Shown here: in pieces, positions 44,716 through 55,300 of the stretch
Layout: each line of letters begins with the position of its first letter
Numbering within the stretch: the stretch's first letter is position 1
Origin: an uncultured Campylobacter sp.
Lineage (GTDB): Bacteria > Actinomycetota > Actinomycetes > Mycobacteriales > Mycobacteriaceae
Direction of reading: 5' to 3'
Length of the DNA: 64,000 bases
NCBI GenBank assembly: GCA_946221035.1
Contig: CAMIME010000007.1
Coordinates: forward strand, 4,180 to 68,179
The notes under the pieces: generated by a model
What the model was told of the DNA's origin: nothing
Seen by the model: only the letters and a program-made list of their open reading frames with translations
Databases searched by the model: none
Translations under genes and position numbers: made by a program

Positions 44716-45921
44716 TTACTTCGCCGCCAGCACAACGATTTCATCGCCCCGCTTCTCGACGACCGTCGCGCCCGCCGAAGCGATAAACACCGGCCCGGAG
44801 TATCCGCCGCGGTCGACGGGGATGATCTTGTCCACCGCATTTTTATCCCAGTCCACCACCGCGACACCGGTCTCAGCCGCGTAGAGGAGACGATCGCCGG
44901 CGGCAAAGCCGGTGCCCAACGCCCCCTGGAACACGCCGGAGACCGCCAGCGCCGCGGGCTCCATGAGCAGCAGGGAATCGTTCTCCCAGTAGGTCATGTG
45001 GTGCGGCAGGTCGGCGACGGGGAGGACTTTCACGAAGTCGTCTGCAAGCTGTGGGCCCGCCATCGCTGGCACCGACGAGGAGCTGACGTTGGTGCCCTCC
45101 TTCGTGTAGGCGCGCACCTCAGAGGTGGTGGGGTCGTACACCGCGGCGGCGTCCTGGGAGATGGCGACAAGGTAGGCGTCGGGGCTGATCTCCACGTCCG
45201 CCGTGATCTCGGGCTTGCGGGAATCCTCCGGCGTGGCCTCCTGGAGGCGCAGGAAGGAGCCCTCGGCGCACGTCTCGGTCACCGCGAGCAGTTCCGTGCG
45301 GGTGAGCGCCGAGGTGATGGTGCACTCGTGCGGCTGCATATCCGGCTCCTGCTTGCCCTCGACCTGGCCGTATTCGACCGTGCGCACGAGGTCCGAACGC
45401 CACACCTCCACGCGCTCGGAGCTTGCGTACCCCACCCGGTCGTTCGACGCCAAGCGGGTGATCCGCTCCGGGGCGATGGAGGAGCGCGTGCCCGCGTACT
45501 CACCGGTTTCGGCGTTGATGGCCACCACGTCGCCACAGCCGGCGTTGTCCTTGTACACCGCGATGACCTTGTCCCAGGCCTGCTCGATCGCGCACAGCTC
45601 GTTCGGGCGGTAGTACGTCCACGCCGTCTCTCCCTCCGGCGTGGTGGCGGTGATGGTGCCCTCGTGGTGGGTGATGATGAGCCCCCGCGCAACCAGCGGT
45701 TGGTCCCGTGGTGAATCATCCGGCAGGCGGAAGCTTTCGTTCAGCGCCGACGGCACGACGGCGAGCTGGCCGTAGTCCTGCTGCGCCTCCGCCGCGGGCA
45801 CGAGCTCGGCCTGGCGCACCGGCGCGGTGAGAAAGGCCGTGCCCACCAACAGGGCAGACACGCCAGCGATGGCGGCAGTAGCAATAAGGTCGCCGCGCGT
45901 GCGACGCAGGGGCTGACTCAA
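44716..45921 (-). CDS. Rv3212-like membrane-anchored beta-propeller protein
   Basis: A 401-residue protein with an N-terminal anchor (about residues 12-32) and an extracytoplasmic repeat domain resembling a PQQ/WD propeller (VARGLIITHHEGTITATTPEG, DVVAINAETGEYAGTRSS). Order rhlE then this gene matches Rv3211-Rv3212. Its start overlaps the rhlE stop by ATGA. Confidence 0.82.
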   Translation of the reverse strand: MSQPLRRTRGDLIATAAIAGVSALLVGTAFLTAPVRQAELVPAAEAQQDYGQLAVVPSALNESFRLPDDSPRDQPLVARGLIITHHEGTITATTPEGETAWTYYRPNELCAIEQAWDKVIAVYKDNAGCGDVVAINAETGEYAGTRSSIAPERITRLASNDRVGYASSERVEVWRSDLVRTVEYGQVEGKQEPDMQPHECTITSALTRTELLAVTETCAEGSFLRLQEATPEDSRKPEITADVEISPDAYLVAISQDAAAVYDPTTSEVRAYTKEGTNVSSSSVPAMAGPQLADDFVKVLPVADLPHHMTYWENDSLLLMEPAALAVSGVFQGALGTGFAAGDRLLYAAETGVAVVDWDKNAVDKIIPVDRGGYSGPVFIASAGATVVEKRGDEIVVLAAK

Positions 45922-47252
45922 CGCCGTTTCCTTCCTGATCGTTTTGGCTGCGCCCCGCGCGAGCCCGTTGGCAGCGAGGTGCGTGCCCCGAGCACTTTAC
46001 GCGGTGACCCGACGCGGGATGCAGCCGAGTCGGGGATAGACAAGGCCTCGTACAGCTCCGGTGACGTGGAAAACCACTCGGGCAAGGTCTCCTTGTCCAG
46101 GGAAAGCTCGCTGTTGATGGCGGCCCACTTCGCCGTTTCGTCGTAGCCAACGAGGGTGATTGCAGTGCCGGTACGGCCCGCTCTGCCGGTGCGGCCGATG
46201 CGGTGGACGTAGGTCATCGGGTCGTCGGGGGTTTGGAAGTTCACCACGTGGGTCACGTCGTCGATGTCGATGCCCCGCGCCGCCACATCGGTGGCCACCA
46301 AAATGTCCACCTCCCCTGTGCGGAAGGCATCGAGGGATGCCTCGCGCGCCTTCTGGCCCAGGTCACCGTGGACGGCGCCGACGGCGAAGCCGCGCCCGGC
46401 CAGGTCGTCCGCCAACTCGGCGGCGGACCGCTTCGTGCGGGCGAAGATGATCGTCTTCCCGCGCCCCGGGGCCTGCAGCGCGCGGGCGATGACCTCCGGC
46501 TTGTCCATCCGGTGCGATTTGAATACGACCTGGCGCGTGGTGGCATGTGTGGGCGCGGCGTCTGAGGACTCGGCCCGAATGTGCACCGGTTTGCTCATCT
46601 TCTGCCGCGCGAGCGTGAGAATGGGGCCGGGCATGGTGGCTGAAAACAGCATGGTCTGCAATGGTTCGTTCAGCGCCTCCCACAGCGTCTCAATGTCGGG
46701 GAGGAAGCCCATGTCCAGCATCTCGTCGGCCTCGTCCAGCACCAAGATGGCCACCTGGTCGAGGCGCAGGTCGCCGCGGTGATACAGGTCGATCATTCGG
46801 CCGGGGGTGCCCACCACGACGTCCACGCCGCGCTCCAACGCGTCGATCTGGGTTTCGTAGGGTCGGCCGCCGTAGATCGTCGCCACGCGTACCGGCGTGT
46901 GTTTTGCTGCGGCGGCGAGGTCCTCGCCGACCTGGACTGCGAGCTCGCGTGTGGGCACGACGACGAGCGCGCGCGGCGTGCCGTCGAGCTCAGTCAGGTC
47001 CGCGTCGTCGAAGACCCGGTCCAGCAGGGGTACGCCGAACCCAAACGTTTTGCCCATGCCCGTGCGCGCCTGGCCGATGATGTCGCGGCCGGCAAGCGCG
47101 AGGGGGATGGCCAGCTCCTGCACGGCAAAGGTGCGGGAGATGCCGAGTTCCTCGAGCGCATCCACGATCTCGGCGGCCACACCCAGTTGCAAAAAGGTGG
47201 GCGGCGCCGGGGGTTTCGGGCTGTCGGGTTCGCTCTCGGCTGAATAGGGCAC
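45918..47252 (-). CDS. rhlE: DEAD-box RNA helicase RhlE
   Basis: A 444-residue DEAD-box ATPase. Q motif (TFLQLGVAAEIVDALEELG), Walker A ARTGMGKT, PTRELA, GTPGRMID, LDEADEMLDMGF, SAT, then VATDVAARGIDIDDV and HRIGRTGRAGR. The basic C-terminal tail (QPKRSGRKRR) suggests RNA contact. GTG start. Confidence 0.94.
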   Translation of the reverse strand: MPYSAESEPDSPKPPAPPTFLQLGVAAEIVDALEELGISRTFAVQELAIPLALAGRDIIGQARTGMGKTFGFGVPLLDRVFDDADLTELDGTPRALVVVPTRELAVQVGEDLAAAAKHTPVRVATIYGGRPYETQIDALERGVDVVVGTPGRMIDLYHRGDLRLDQVAILVLDEADEMLDMGFLPDIETLWEALNEPLQTMLFSATMPGPILTLARQKMSKPVHIRAESSDAAPTHATTRQVVFKSHRMDKPEVIARALQAPGRGKTIIFARTKRSAAELADDLAGRGFAVGAVHGDLGQKAREASLDAFRTGEVDILVATDVAARGIDIDDVTHVVNFQTPDDPMTYVHRIGRTGRAGRTGTAITLVGYDETAKWAAINSELSLDKETLPEWFSTSPELYEALSIPDSAASRVGSPRKVLGARTSLPTGSRGAQPKRSGRKRR

Positions 47253-47338
47253 GCGCTTATCCTAGCGGCCGGTCGTTACAATAGGGCGGGTATGAGCAGG
47301 TTGGGGCCGCATGCCCCGGAGAAAGGATGAGGGAACGC

Positions 47339-47563
47339 ATGGACATCAAGATTGGTCTCGCAGAAAGCCCGCGCGAGCTGAGCATCCGCCTCCCGGAGGG
47401 CCAGGACAATGTCATGGCCGCGTTTGAGGATGCAATTGACGCAGGTCGCCCCACGGTGAAGCTCGAGGACGAGAAGGGCAATTCCTACCTCATCCGCACC
47501 GAGCGCATCCTCTACGTGGAGCAGGCGAGCGCGTCGGCGCGGTCTGTCGGCTTCATGCGATAA
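47339..47563 (+). CDS. DUF3107 protein (TB9.4-like)
   Basis: A 74-residue protein (MDIKIGLAESPRELSIRLPE), typical DUF3107 size and sequence (Rv3208A). AAAGGA lies upstream. The DUF3152 gene follows after 9 bp. Function unknown. Confidence 0.88.
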   Translation: MDIKIGLAESPRELSIRLPEGQDNVMAAFEDAIDAGRPTVKLEDEKGNSYLIRTERILYVEQASASARSVGFMR

Positions 47564-47572
47564 GTTACCCCC

Positions 47573-48577
47573 ATGGCACAGCGGCACAGCGGGGCGCATC
47601 GGGAGGTTTCCAGCGAGGAAGATTTCGGCGACTGGTTCGAAAGCTGGGATCTCGAATCCGGTACTGAATCCGGTACCGGTTCCGGCCGCCAGTCGAGGCA
47701 AGATGATGGTCGGCTCGCGGCGTTTGCGCGCGAGTACGGCTGGCGCGCGTACGCCGTCCCGGTGCTGGCCGTGATCACGGTGTTTGTGCTGATCAACATG
47801 GTGCAAAACCCCGAGGACACGGTAATCGATACCGCCGCGACGGCCCCAGCGCCTGAGCCGGCGCCTCCGCCGGGGGAGACTGACGCGATGCAGCCCGCCA
47901 CGATCGCGGAGGGCCAGTTCAACCCCGAAGACCTGCCCCCTGGGGGGCCGTACACCATCGCTGGTGACGGCACGTTCTACGAGGTGGGTGTCCCAGGCGC
48001 GGCCGCGGGGGAGGGTACCGAGAAGGTCGTGCGTTACGTCGTCGAGGTGGAACATGGGGTGGACACGGCCGGCTACGGCGGCGACCAGGCGTTTGCCACG
48101 CTCATTGACGCTACGTTGATGGATCCGCGCGGCTGGATCAACGATCCCCGTTTCCGCTTCGAGCATGTGACCGCGGCTGACAACCCCTCCTTGCGTATCC
48201 GGCTGACCTCCCTCGACACCACCGCCAAGCTGTGCGGTGCGGCATTGGGCACGGAGACCAGTTGCCGTACGACGGTGACGGGGGAGGATACGGTGCTAAT
48301 CAACGAGTCGCGCTGGGTGCGTGGCGCGGTGCCGTTCCAGGGCGATCTCGGTTCCTACCGCCAGTATGTGATCAACCACGAAACCGGCCACGCGCTCGGA
48401 TTCGCGGAGCACGTGCCGTGCCCGGAACCGGGTGTGCTCGCGCCGATTATGATGCAGCAGACGCTGAGCTTGAATAACAGGCAGATTCGGGAGATGAATC
48501 CGGAGGACGTCTACCCCGACAACGACAACACCTGCCGCCCGAACCCGTGGCCGTACCCGCGTCCGGCAGTGCTGTAA
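47573..48577 (+). CDS. DUF3152 membrane-anchored metalloprotease-like protein
   Basis: A 334-residue protein with an acidic cytoplasmic N-terminus, one membrane helix (about residues 60-80), a Pro/Ala linker and an extracellular zincin domain. The motif INHETGHALGFAEH (His269, Glu270, His273, His280) is followed by APIMMQQT, a Met-turn. Family DUF3152 is conserved at this place in mycolate bacteria; substrate unknown. Confidence 0.88.
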   Translation: MAQRHSGAHREVSSEEDFGDWFESWDLESGTESGTGSGRQSRQDDGRLAAFAREYGWRAYAVPVLAVITVFVLINMVQNPEDTVIDTAATAPAPEPAPPPGETDAMQPATIAEGQFNPEDLPPGGPYTIAGDGTFYEVGVPGAAAGEGTEKVVRYVVEVEHGVDTAGYGGDQAFATLIDATLMDPRGWINDPRFRFEHVTAADNPSLRIRLTSLDTTAKLCGAALGTETSCRTTVTGEDTVLINESRWVRGAVPFQGDLGSYRQYVINHETGHALGFAEHVPCPEPGVLAPIMMQQTLSLNNRQIREMNPEDVYPDNDNTCRPNPWPYPRPAVL

Positions 48578-48589
48578 GGGCTGTAAACG

Positions 48590-49303
48590 GTGCAGATTCC
48601 GGAGCATGTGCTTTCCGCATTCCAACTCGACGGCGAGGCCGGAGTGCCCACGGGTCCCGCGTGGGACGACGGCACCCGGTTCGGCCGCGTGGTGTTGGCG
48701 CCTGCGGGTGCTACCGCGGCGTGGTCGGGCAAGGTGCGCGAGCGTGCGAGCGCTGCGGCTGAGGGCGTGCGCATTTCGCGCCCGGTGCGCGCAACCGACG
48801 GCCGCCTGGTGGTGGGCGGGTTCAGGGCGAGCGAGTTCGTCGAGGGCGAGGTGCTCGCGCGTATCGACGAAGCCATTGCCGCCGCTTTGCGTTACGACGA
48901 CGCCCTGGCGGGGAGCCAACCTCCCGCCGTGGAACGTCAAGACCCATGGGCTGAGGTGGATCGCGCAATCTGGCAGGGCTATCAGCCGGAGGCCGACGCG
49001 GTGGTGGCGCACCTCAACTTCCTGTCTTGCCTGGTGTTCTCCGGCGACGCCGCGCCCACGTTGACCGACCTGGTGCCGTCGGTGGGGTTGCGTCCGCGCG
49101 GTTTCAGCGCGGCGTTAGTCATGGTCGACGGACTTCTGGCCGGTGCCGTCGACGCCGCGGTGGTGGATCGGTGGGATCATATCCCGGGTTTTCGGGGGCT
49201 TGCACAACGTGCCCTGACCTACCGGGTAGACGCCTCGGCGGCGACAGGATCGGACATACGTTCGATAGCTGGGCTGGTGGCGGACACCTTGGTGTCGGGG
49301 TGA
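48590..49303 (+). CDS. TIGR02569-family protein
   Basis: A 237-residue protein that begins QIPEHVLSAFQLDG and has WSGKVRERA, RISRPVRATDGRLVVGGFRASEFVEG and a late ALTYRVDA block, the TIGR02569 layout (Rv3205c-like, kinase-fold-like). No reaction is known. GTG start, no strong ribosome site. It directly precedes adnA. Confidence 0.82.
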   Translation: MQIPEHVLSAFQLDGEAGVPTGPAWDDGTRFGRVVLAPAGATAAWSGKVRERASAAAEGVRISRPVRATDGRLVVGGFRASEFVEGEVLARIDEAIAAALRYDDALAGSQPPAVERQDPWAEVDRAIWQGYQPEADAVVAHLNFLSCLVFSGDAAPTLTDLVPSVGLRPRGFSAALVMVDGLLAGAVDAAVVDRWDHIPGFRGLAQRALTYRVDASAATGSDIRSIAGLVADTLVSG

Positions 49304-49320
49304 TCTGAAAGAGTCGAACT

Positions 49321-52300
49321 ATGTCTCGGCCGAACACATCCCCGCTTCCTCCCGTGCCCCTGGCGCCGCGGGCGTACCTCGTGCACCGCGAGCCCGCCCA
49401 CGACCAGCGCTCATGGCCCGTTGCCTTACCGGAGCACGGCACGTGGAAGGTGACCGGTGCTGCGGGCTCAGGCGTAAGTAGCTTCCTTGTGGACACTGTT
49501 GTGGCGGCGGTAGAGCAGCACGGGGACGCCTCCGGCGTGCTCGTGCTCACGGACTCAAAGGAGTCCGCTGCTCGCCTGCGCAGTCAGCTCTCGGCTCGAT
49601 TGGCGTCGTCCAGCCACGTCACCGAGGGGGCGATGGTGCGCTCAGTCCACTCGCTCGCGTTCGCCATCGTGCGCGACCGCGAGCCCGGCGTGCGTTTGAT
49701 CTCCGGTGCAGAGCAGGACGCGATGATCCGCCAACTGCTTCAAGGCCAGGCGGAGGACGGGCGCGGCACGTGGCCGGAGGAGCTGCGCCCGGCGATGACC
49801 ATGGTCGGGTTCGCCCGCCAGCTGAGGGATTTCCTGCTGCGTGCCATCGAGCGCGGCTTGGGGCCCGAGGAGCTGGTGGAGCTGGGCCGGGCCCACTCGA
49901 TCCCCGTCTGGGCGGCCTCCGGCGACTTTCTCCGCGAGTACCGGCAGGTGATGGCGCTCAGTGGCGCAAGGGGGCTCTCCGCATCCGAACTCGTCGCAGA
50001 GGCGCTCGACGCGCCCCTCCCGCGGCGGTGGCACACGGTGGTGGTCGACGACGCCCAGATGCTCGCCCCGGCGTCTGCAGCCCTGGTCACACGGCTACTG
50101 CACCAGGCGGATCTAGCGGTGGTGGGCGGCGACGTCGAACAGTCCGTCTTCCGCTTCCGCGGCGCGTCGGACGCCTTCCTCCGCGACCTTGGGGGCCTGG
50201 ACCACCGGGTGATCGACCTGGGGCCGTCGCGGCGCGAGCCCGAGCGCCGGGTCACGATCGCCAGCGACACCGCGAGCGAATTCGATGCGGTGGCCGACGC
50301 ACTGCGCCGCGCCCATTTTGAAGACGGGGTGGCGTACCGCGACATGGCGGTCATCGTGCGTTCGAGCTCGGCAATCGAGCCCGTGCGCCGAGCCCTCCTG
50401 CACACCGGGGTACCGGTCATGCTCAACCCGACGGACCTCGTGCTTGGACAACAGCGGATTGTCGCCTCCCTCCTGCTCGGTGCGCGATCGCTCTACGAGG
50501 AGCTCACCGCCGCCCAGTGGCGCGATCTGCTCCTTGGGCCGGTTGGTGGGGCTGACCCCGTGACGCTGCGTCGGCTCCTGCGCGGCTTGCGCCGCTGGAA
50601 CCCAGACGAGCGGGCCGAGGAGACGCTGCGAGAACTCCTCATCGCGCCGGGCGAGCTGCCGGATTTCGGCACCGTGCTCACCGACCGCGAACTGGACTTT
50701 TTGCGCCGGGTGCGCGGCGTGGTGGAGGCCGGCCGGCGCGCTGTGGCCGGCGGCGGGAGCGTCGAGGAGGTGCTGTGGGCGCTGTGGCACGCAACGGGGC
50801 TGTCGAATCGCCTGCTCGCGGCCTCGCTTCGGGGTGGGGCCGGCGGGTCCCAAGCGGATCGTGACTTGGACGCGGTCATGGCCCTGTTCGACGCCGCGGG
50901 TGATTACACAGAACGCAGGCCCCACTCCGGAATCGAGTCGTTCGTGGACACTGTGACGGAGCAGGTGCTGCCGAGTGGCGTGCGCGACCGGCGCAGCGCC
51001 AAACCGGATGCTGTTTCGCTGCTGACTGCGCACGCCGCGGTGGGCCGCGAGTTCTCACGTGTGGTGGTGTGTGGGGTCCAAGAGCTGACCTGGCCCAGCC
51101 TGGGCGAAACCGGCTCCCTGTTCAGGCAGGAAGACTTGGTTGATCTGATCGACCGGGAGGTCGACCCCGCCGTGCCGGTGCCGCGCATCGCGGAGCGCAT
51201 GCGCGAGGAGCGGCGCCTGTTCGCCCTGGCGTTGAGCCGGGCGACCTGCGACCTGTTGGTCACGGCCGTCGACGCCCCGGATGGGGAGCCACCGCTCGAG
51301 CCCTCCCGCTTCGTGGGCGAGTTTTGCGCCGAGCACGGCCTCAACCCCGCGGAGGTGGGCTCCAACGATCCGGCAACCCGGAGTGCTACCGACCCCGACG
51401 AGGGTGTGCGTGTGCTGTCCCGCGACCACATCATCGCGGAGCTGCGGCGTGCGCTGACCGCCCCAGGGGTCAGCGACATCGCCCGGCGGCAGGCGGCTCG
51501 CCAGCTGGCCAGGCTTGCTCGGGCTGGAGTGATGGGGGCGGACCCTGAGCAGTGGTGGGTGACCACGGAGCCGTCGACAAGCGAAAGCCTCGGGGAGCCA
51601 GCGGCGCTGTCGCCGTCGCGCATTGAGAAGCTTTTGGAATGCCCAATGCGCGCCGAGCTCGAGCGCATGGTGGGCCTAGATGAAACGCTCGAGATGATTT
51701 ACGGGTCGATGGCGCACGCGTACCTGGAGGCGTTGGGGCGCGGCGTGGAGGAAACGGATGCGCGCCGGGCAGTGCTTGACGCGAGGCGCGCCGCGGATTA
51801 CGCCCCAGCGTGGAAGCGGGAGCGCGACTTGGCGGACTTTGAGGCGATGCTTGACCGCACTAGGCAGTGGTTGGAGTCGAGCCGCGGCGCGTTCGAGCAG
51901 GTCGCGGTCGAGGCCCCGGTGGATGTGCAGGTAAGCGAGCACGTCCGGATTCGCGGGCGGGTGGACCGGCTCGAGCGCGAGGAACATGGCGCCGTGCACA
52001 TCGTGGACCTGAAAACGGGAGCCACACCCCCCACCGCGGCGGACGCCGCAGCAAATCCCCAGCTCATGGCCTACCAGCTCGCTGTTTCGCGTGGAATGCT
52101 TCACGACGGCTCCGTGGCCGACCCCGCACCCGACAGCCCCCCGCTGGAGGTTGGCGGCGCTGTCTTGGTCTACCCCAACGCGGGGAAAGCGCGGCTGACC
52201 ACCCGGGAGCAACCGCCGAAGACCGCAGACGAGCTGGATGATTTCCGCCGCGAACTCGATGCCCTGCCGGCCCAGATGGCGGGACCGGAGCTAATGGCCC

Positions 52301-52383
52301 GCACCGGGGCGCAGTGCGAGCGCTGCGCGGTGAGGTCTCTGTGCCCGGTGCAGCCGGAGGGAGAGGTGAACTACCGTGCCTGA
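49321..52383 (+). CDS. adnA: AdnA helicase-nuclease subunit with degenerate P-loop
   Basis: A 1020-residue AdnA of the AdnAB end-resecting machine. The Walker A site reads TGAAGSGVSSF (residues 45-55), with Val52 in place of the essential Lys. The B site is VVVDDAQM, while GGDVEQSVFRFRGAS is kept. The C-terminal RecB nuclease core RIRGRVDRLEREEHGAVHIV then DLKTG is intact. Fe-S staple cysteines are likely: LLECPMRAE plus QCERC...SLC. So it is predicted to be ATPase-dead but nuclease-active. adnB overlaps its end by 8 nt. Confidence 0.92.
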   Translation: MSRPNTSPLPPVPLAPRAYLVHREPAHDQRSWPVALPEHGTWKVTGAAGSGVSSFLVDTVVAAVEQHGDASGVLVLTDSKESAARLRSQLSARLASSSHVTEGAMVRSVHSLAFAIVRDREPGVRLISGAEQDAMIRQLLQGQAEDGRGTWPEELRPAMTMVGFARQLRDFLLRAIERGLGPEELVELGRAHSIPVWAASGDFLREYRQVMALSGARGLSASELVAEALDAPLPRRWHTVVVDDAQMLAPASAALVTRLLHQADLAVVGGDVEQSVFRFRGASDAFLRDLGGLDHRVIDLGPSRREPERRVTIASDTASEFDAVADALRRAHFEDGVAYRDMAVIVRSSSAIEPVRRALLHTGVPVMLNPTDLVLGQQRIVASLLLGARSLYEELTAAQWRDLLLGPVGGADPVTLRRLLRGLRRWNPDERAEETLRELLIAPGELPDFGTVLTDRELDFLRRVRGVVEAGRRAVAGGGSVEEVLWALWHATGLSNRLLAASLRGGAGGSQADRDLDAVMALFDAAGDYTERRPHSGIESFVDTVTEQVLPSGVRDRRSAKPDAVSLLTAHAAVGREFSRVVVCGVQELTWPSLGETGSLFRQEDLVDLIDREVDPAVPVPRIAERMREERRLFALALSRATCDLLVTAVDAPDGEPPLEPSRFVGEFCAEHGLNPAEVGSNDPATRSATDPDEGVRVLSRDHIIAELRRALTAPGVSDIARRQAARQLARLARAGVMGADPEQWWVTTEPSTSESLGEPAALSPSRIEKLLECPMRAELERMVGLDETLEMIYGSMAHAYLEALGRGVEETDARRAVLDARRAADYAPAWKRERDLADFEAMLDRTRQWLESSRGAFEQVAVEAPVDVQVSEHVRIRGRVDRLEREEHGAVHIVDLKTGATPPTAADAAANPQLMAYQLAVSRGMLHDGSVADPAPDSPPLEVGGAVLVYPNAGKARLTTREQPPKTADELDDFRRELDALPAQMAGPELMARTGAQCERCAVRSLCPVQPEGEVNYRA
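51571..51582 (+). repeat. One-mismatch version of the dispersed word
   Basis: CGTCGACAAGC (one mismatch) preceded by CGGAGC, inside adnA. It is not counted among the 15 exact copies. Confidence 0.5.
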
Positions 52384-55300
52384 TTTCGCACCCGTGATGT
52401 CACCCAGACTGCTTTCGGTGTACCTGGGCCAGCAGAACCAACCGACGGAGCAGCAGGCGGCGGTCATCGGCGCGCCACCCGGCCCGATGTTGGTGGTGGC
52501 GGGCGCCGGCGCCGGGAAAACGGAGACGATGGCTGCACGCGTGGTGTGGCTCGTGGCCAACGGCTTCGTTCGCCCCGACGAGGTGTTGGGGCTGACGTTC
52601 ACGCGCAAGGCGGCCCAGGAGATGGGCAAACGCATCAGGGACCGGCTCGGAGCGCTGGCCGCAAACACGGACCTTCTGAAACGGCTCGACCCGGCAGGCG
52701 AGCTGGCGGAGACGCTGCAGGTGATCGCTCCCACGGTGTCCACCTACGACGCGTACGCGGGCGAGCTCATTCGGGAGTACGGGTTGCTCGTTCCTGTGGA
52801 ACCCGATGCCCGTTTGATCACCGACGCGGAGCTGCACGCAATTGCGACCGACGTGGTGCTGAACCATGCGGGCGGCCTGCTTTCTGATTCTGGTTCTAAC
52901 CCGACGCTGAACACCGTGGTGGGGGAGCTGCTTGCGCTCACCACCGCGATGGGCAATGAGCTGACCGGCCCGGACTGGGTGACCGAGCGCGCGCACGAGT
53001 TTATTGCGGAGACCGAGTCGTACCCGCCCAGCCCAAAGGCGCGCGTGGAGTTCACCCAGGTGCTGCAGCGGTGGCGCAGCAAGCAGGAGGAGCGGGTGAA
53101 TTACCTGGCCCTTTCCCGGGCGCTGCAGGCGGAGCTGCGGCGCCGCGGCGTGGTCACGTTCAACGAGCAGATGTCGGTGGCGGCAGGACTCGCACGCGAC
53201 CACGCTGCGGTGGGGGAAAGCCAGCGCCGCCGCTTCCGCGTGGTCATGCTGGATGAGTACCAGGACACCTCCCACGCCCAGCGGGTGCTGTTGCGCAGCC
53301 TCTTCGGGCAGGGGACGGACCCGGAGCTGACGGTCACCGCGGTCGGTGACCCAATGCAGGCAATCTACGGGTGGCGCGGGGCCACGGCCGCCAACCTGGA
53401 GGCGTTTGTCCACGACTTCCCCGCCGCGTCAGGTGCGCCGGCACCGAAGCGGCAGCTGACCACATCGTGGCGCAACCCGCCTGAGGTGCTCGAGCTAGCC
53501 AACGGCGTCTCCGGCGCGGTGTTGGGCAGCGGCGAGGCGCGAGCAGTCGAACCCCTCGCCGCCCGGGAGGGCGCCGGGCCCGGGGAGGTGAAGCTCGGTT
53601 TCTTCCCGCACCAGGAGGAGGAGATCGCGTTCGTGGCAGACGAGCTCGCGTCCCGCTACACGGCGAGCGTGGGCGCGGGGGAAACCTTCTCCGCAGCCGT
53701 GCTCGTGCGGAGGAACCGGCACAGCCACACCGTGGCAGAGGCGTTGGAGGAACGCGGAGTGCCCTACGAGATCGTGGGGCTAGCCGGGCTGCTCGACGTC
53801 CCCGAAGTCGCCGACGCCGTCGCGGTGGCCACCATGCTCGTGCGACCGGACGACACCGCGGCTGCCCTGCGCATCCTTGGCGGCCCGGCGGTCGGCCTGG
53901 GCCTGGCGGACCTGGAGGCGCTGGCGGCCCGCGCCCGCAACTTGCGCGGCAGGCGGGTTGAGGAGTCAGAAGACGATTTGCGCGCACAGCTGGATGCACT
54001 CGTCGGCGCGGCGGAAGACATCGCCGCGAAGGCAGACCGCCCGGAGGGGCTGGCCGACGCGTTGGCGGATCTGGGGGAACTGGAGCGCTACAGCGCCGAG
54101 GGAGTTCGCCGGATGCAGTCCGCCGCGGCGAAATTGCGGTGGCTGCGCACCCACAGCCTGGGCAAGGCACTCAGCGACGTGTTTGCGGACATCATCTCCG
54201 TCTTCGGCATCCGCACCGAGGTACTGGCGCGGCCGAGCGCTACTGGCACGGTGCACCTGGATCGGCTTTTGGAGGAGGTTGCGGCCTACCCCGGCACGAG
54301 TCTCGATGCCCTGCTGAGTTACTTCGAGCTTGCACGCAGGCACGAGGACGGGCTCACCCCGGGCAGCGTTACAGCGCGCGAGGACCGCGTCCAGATTCTC
54401 ACCGCGCACAAGGCCAAAGGCCTGGAGTGGGACACGGTGGCTGTGGTGCACGCCGACGCCGAAACGTACAAGGCGAAGACCGAGACGTTCCTCACCTACG
54501 TGCGCTACCTGCCGCCCGAAAGCTTCGGCGACCCGGAGATTCACGAGGTGTTCGCGGAGGTGGAGCACCGCAGCGACTTTGAAAAGGCGACGAAGGCGTG
54601 GCTCAAGGAGGTGGGGGCACAGCTCGCAGAGGAGACGGCGCGGCTGTTCTACGTCGCCGTCACACGCTCCGCGAAGACGCTCCTGGTCACCGGCTCCCGC
54701 CGCCGGCCCGATGCCGCGAAGGAGGCGGCGCCGTACGAGCACTTCGCGGCAATGCGCGATGCGGTGCCGGAATCGGATGTAGTGGTGTGGGATGACGGTG
54801 CGCAGGTGCTGGAGGAACCCGAAGCCCACACTCCTCACGCAGAGACCGGCACCTGGCCGCACTACCACCCCGCGCCCGCGGACGTGGCTGCGGCCACCGC
54901 GGTGGAGGAGGCGATCGCCGCGCTGCCCGATTACGTGGACGGGGAGCTGTTCTCGCTGTGGGAGCGCGATACGTCGGCGTTGATTGAGGAGCACGAGCAG
55001 GCGCAGTCGGGCGACGTCGCGGTGGTGCTGCCGGGTGAACTCACCGCGTCCGATGTCGTGGCGCTGAAAGCCGACCCGGAGCAGTTTGCAAGGCGGGCGC
55101 GCCGTCCGGTGCCGTTCAAACCGAATTCCTATGCCAAGCGCGGCACCGCGTTCCACGAATGGTTGGAGGAATACTTTGGTGCCCGCCCGCTGCTCACAGA
55201 GGACGAGTTGCCGGGCGCGGACGAGCCGGAGACGGATCCACGACTGCTCGAGCGGCTGCAGAGGAACTTTGAGGCAAGCGAGTGGGCCGCGCGCACGCCG

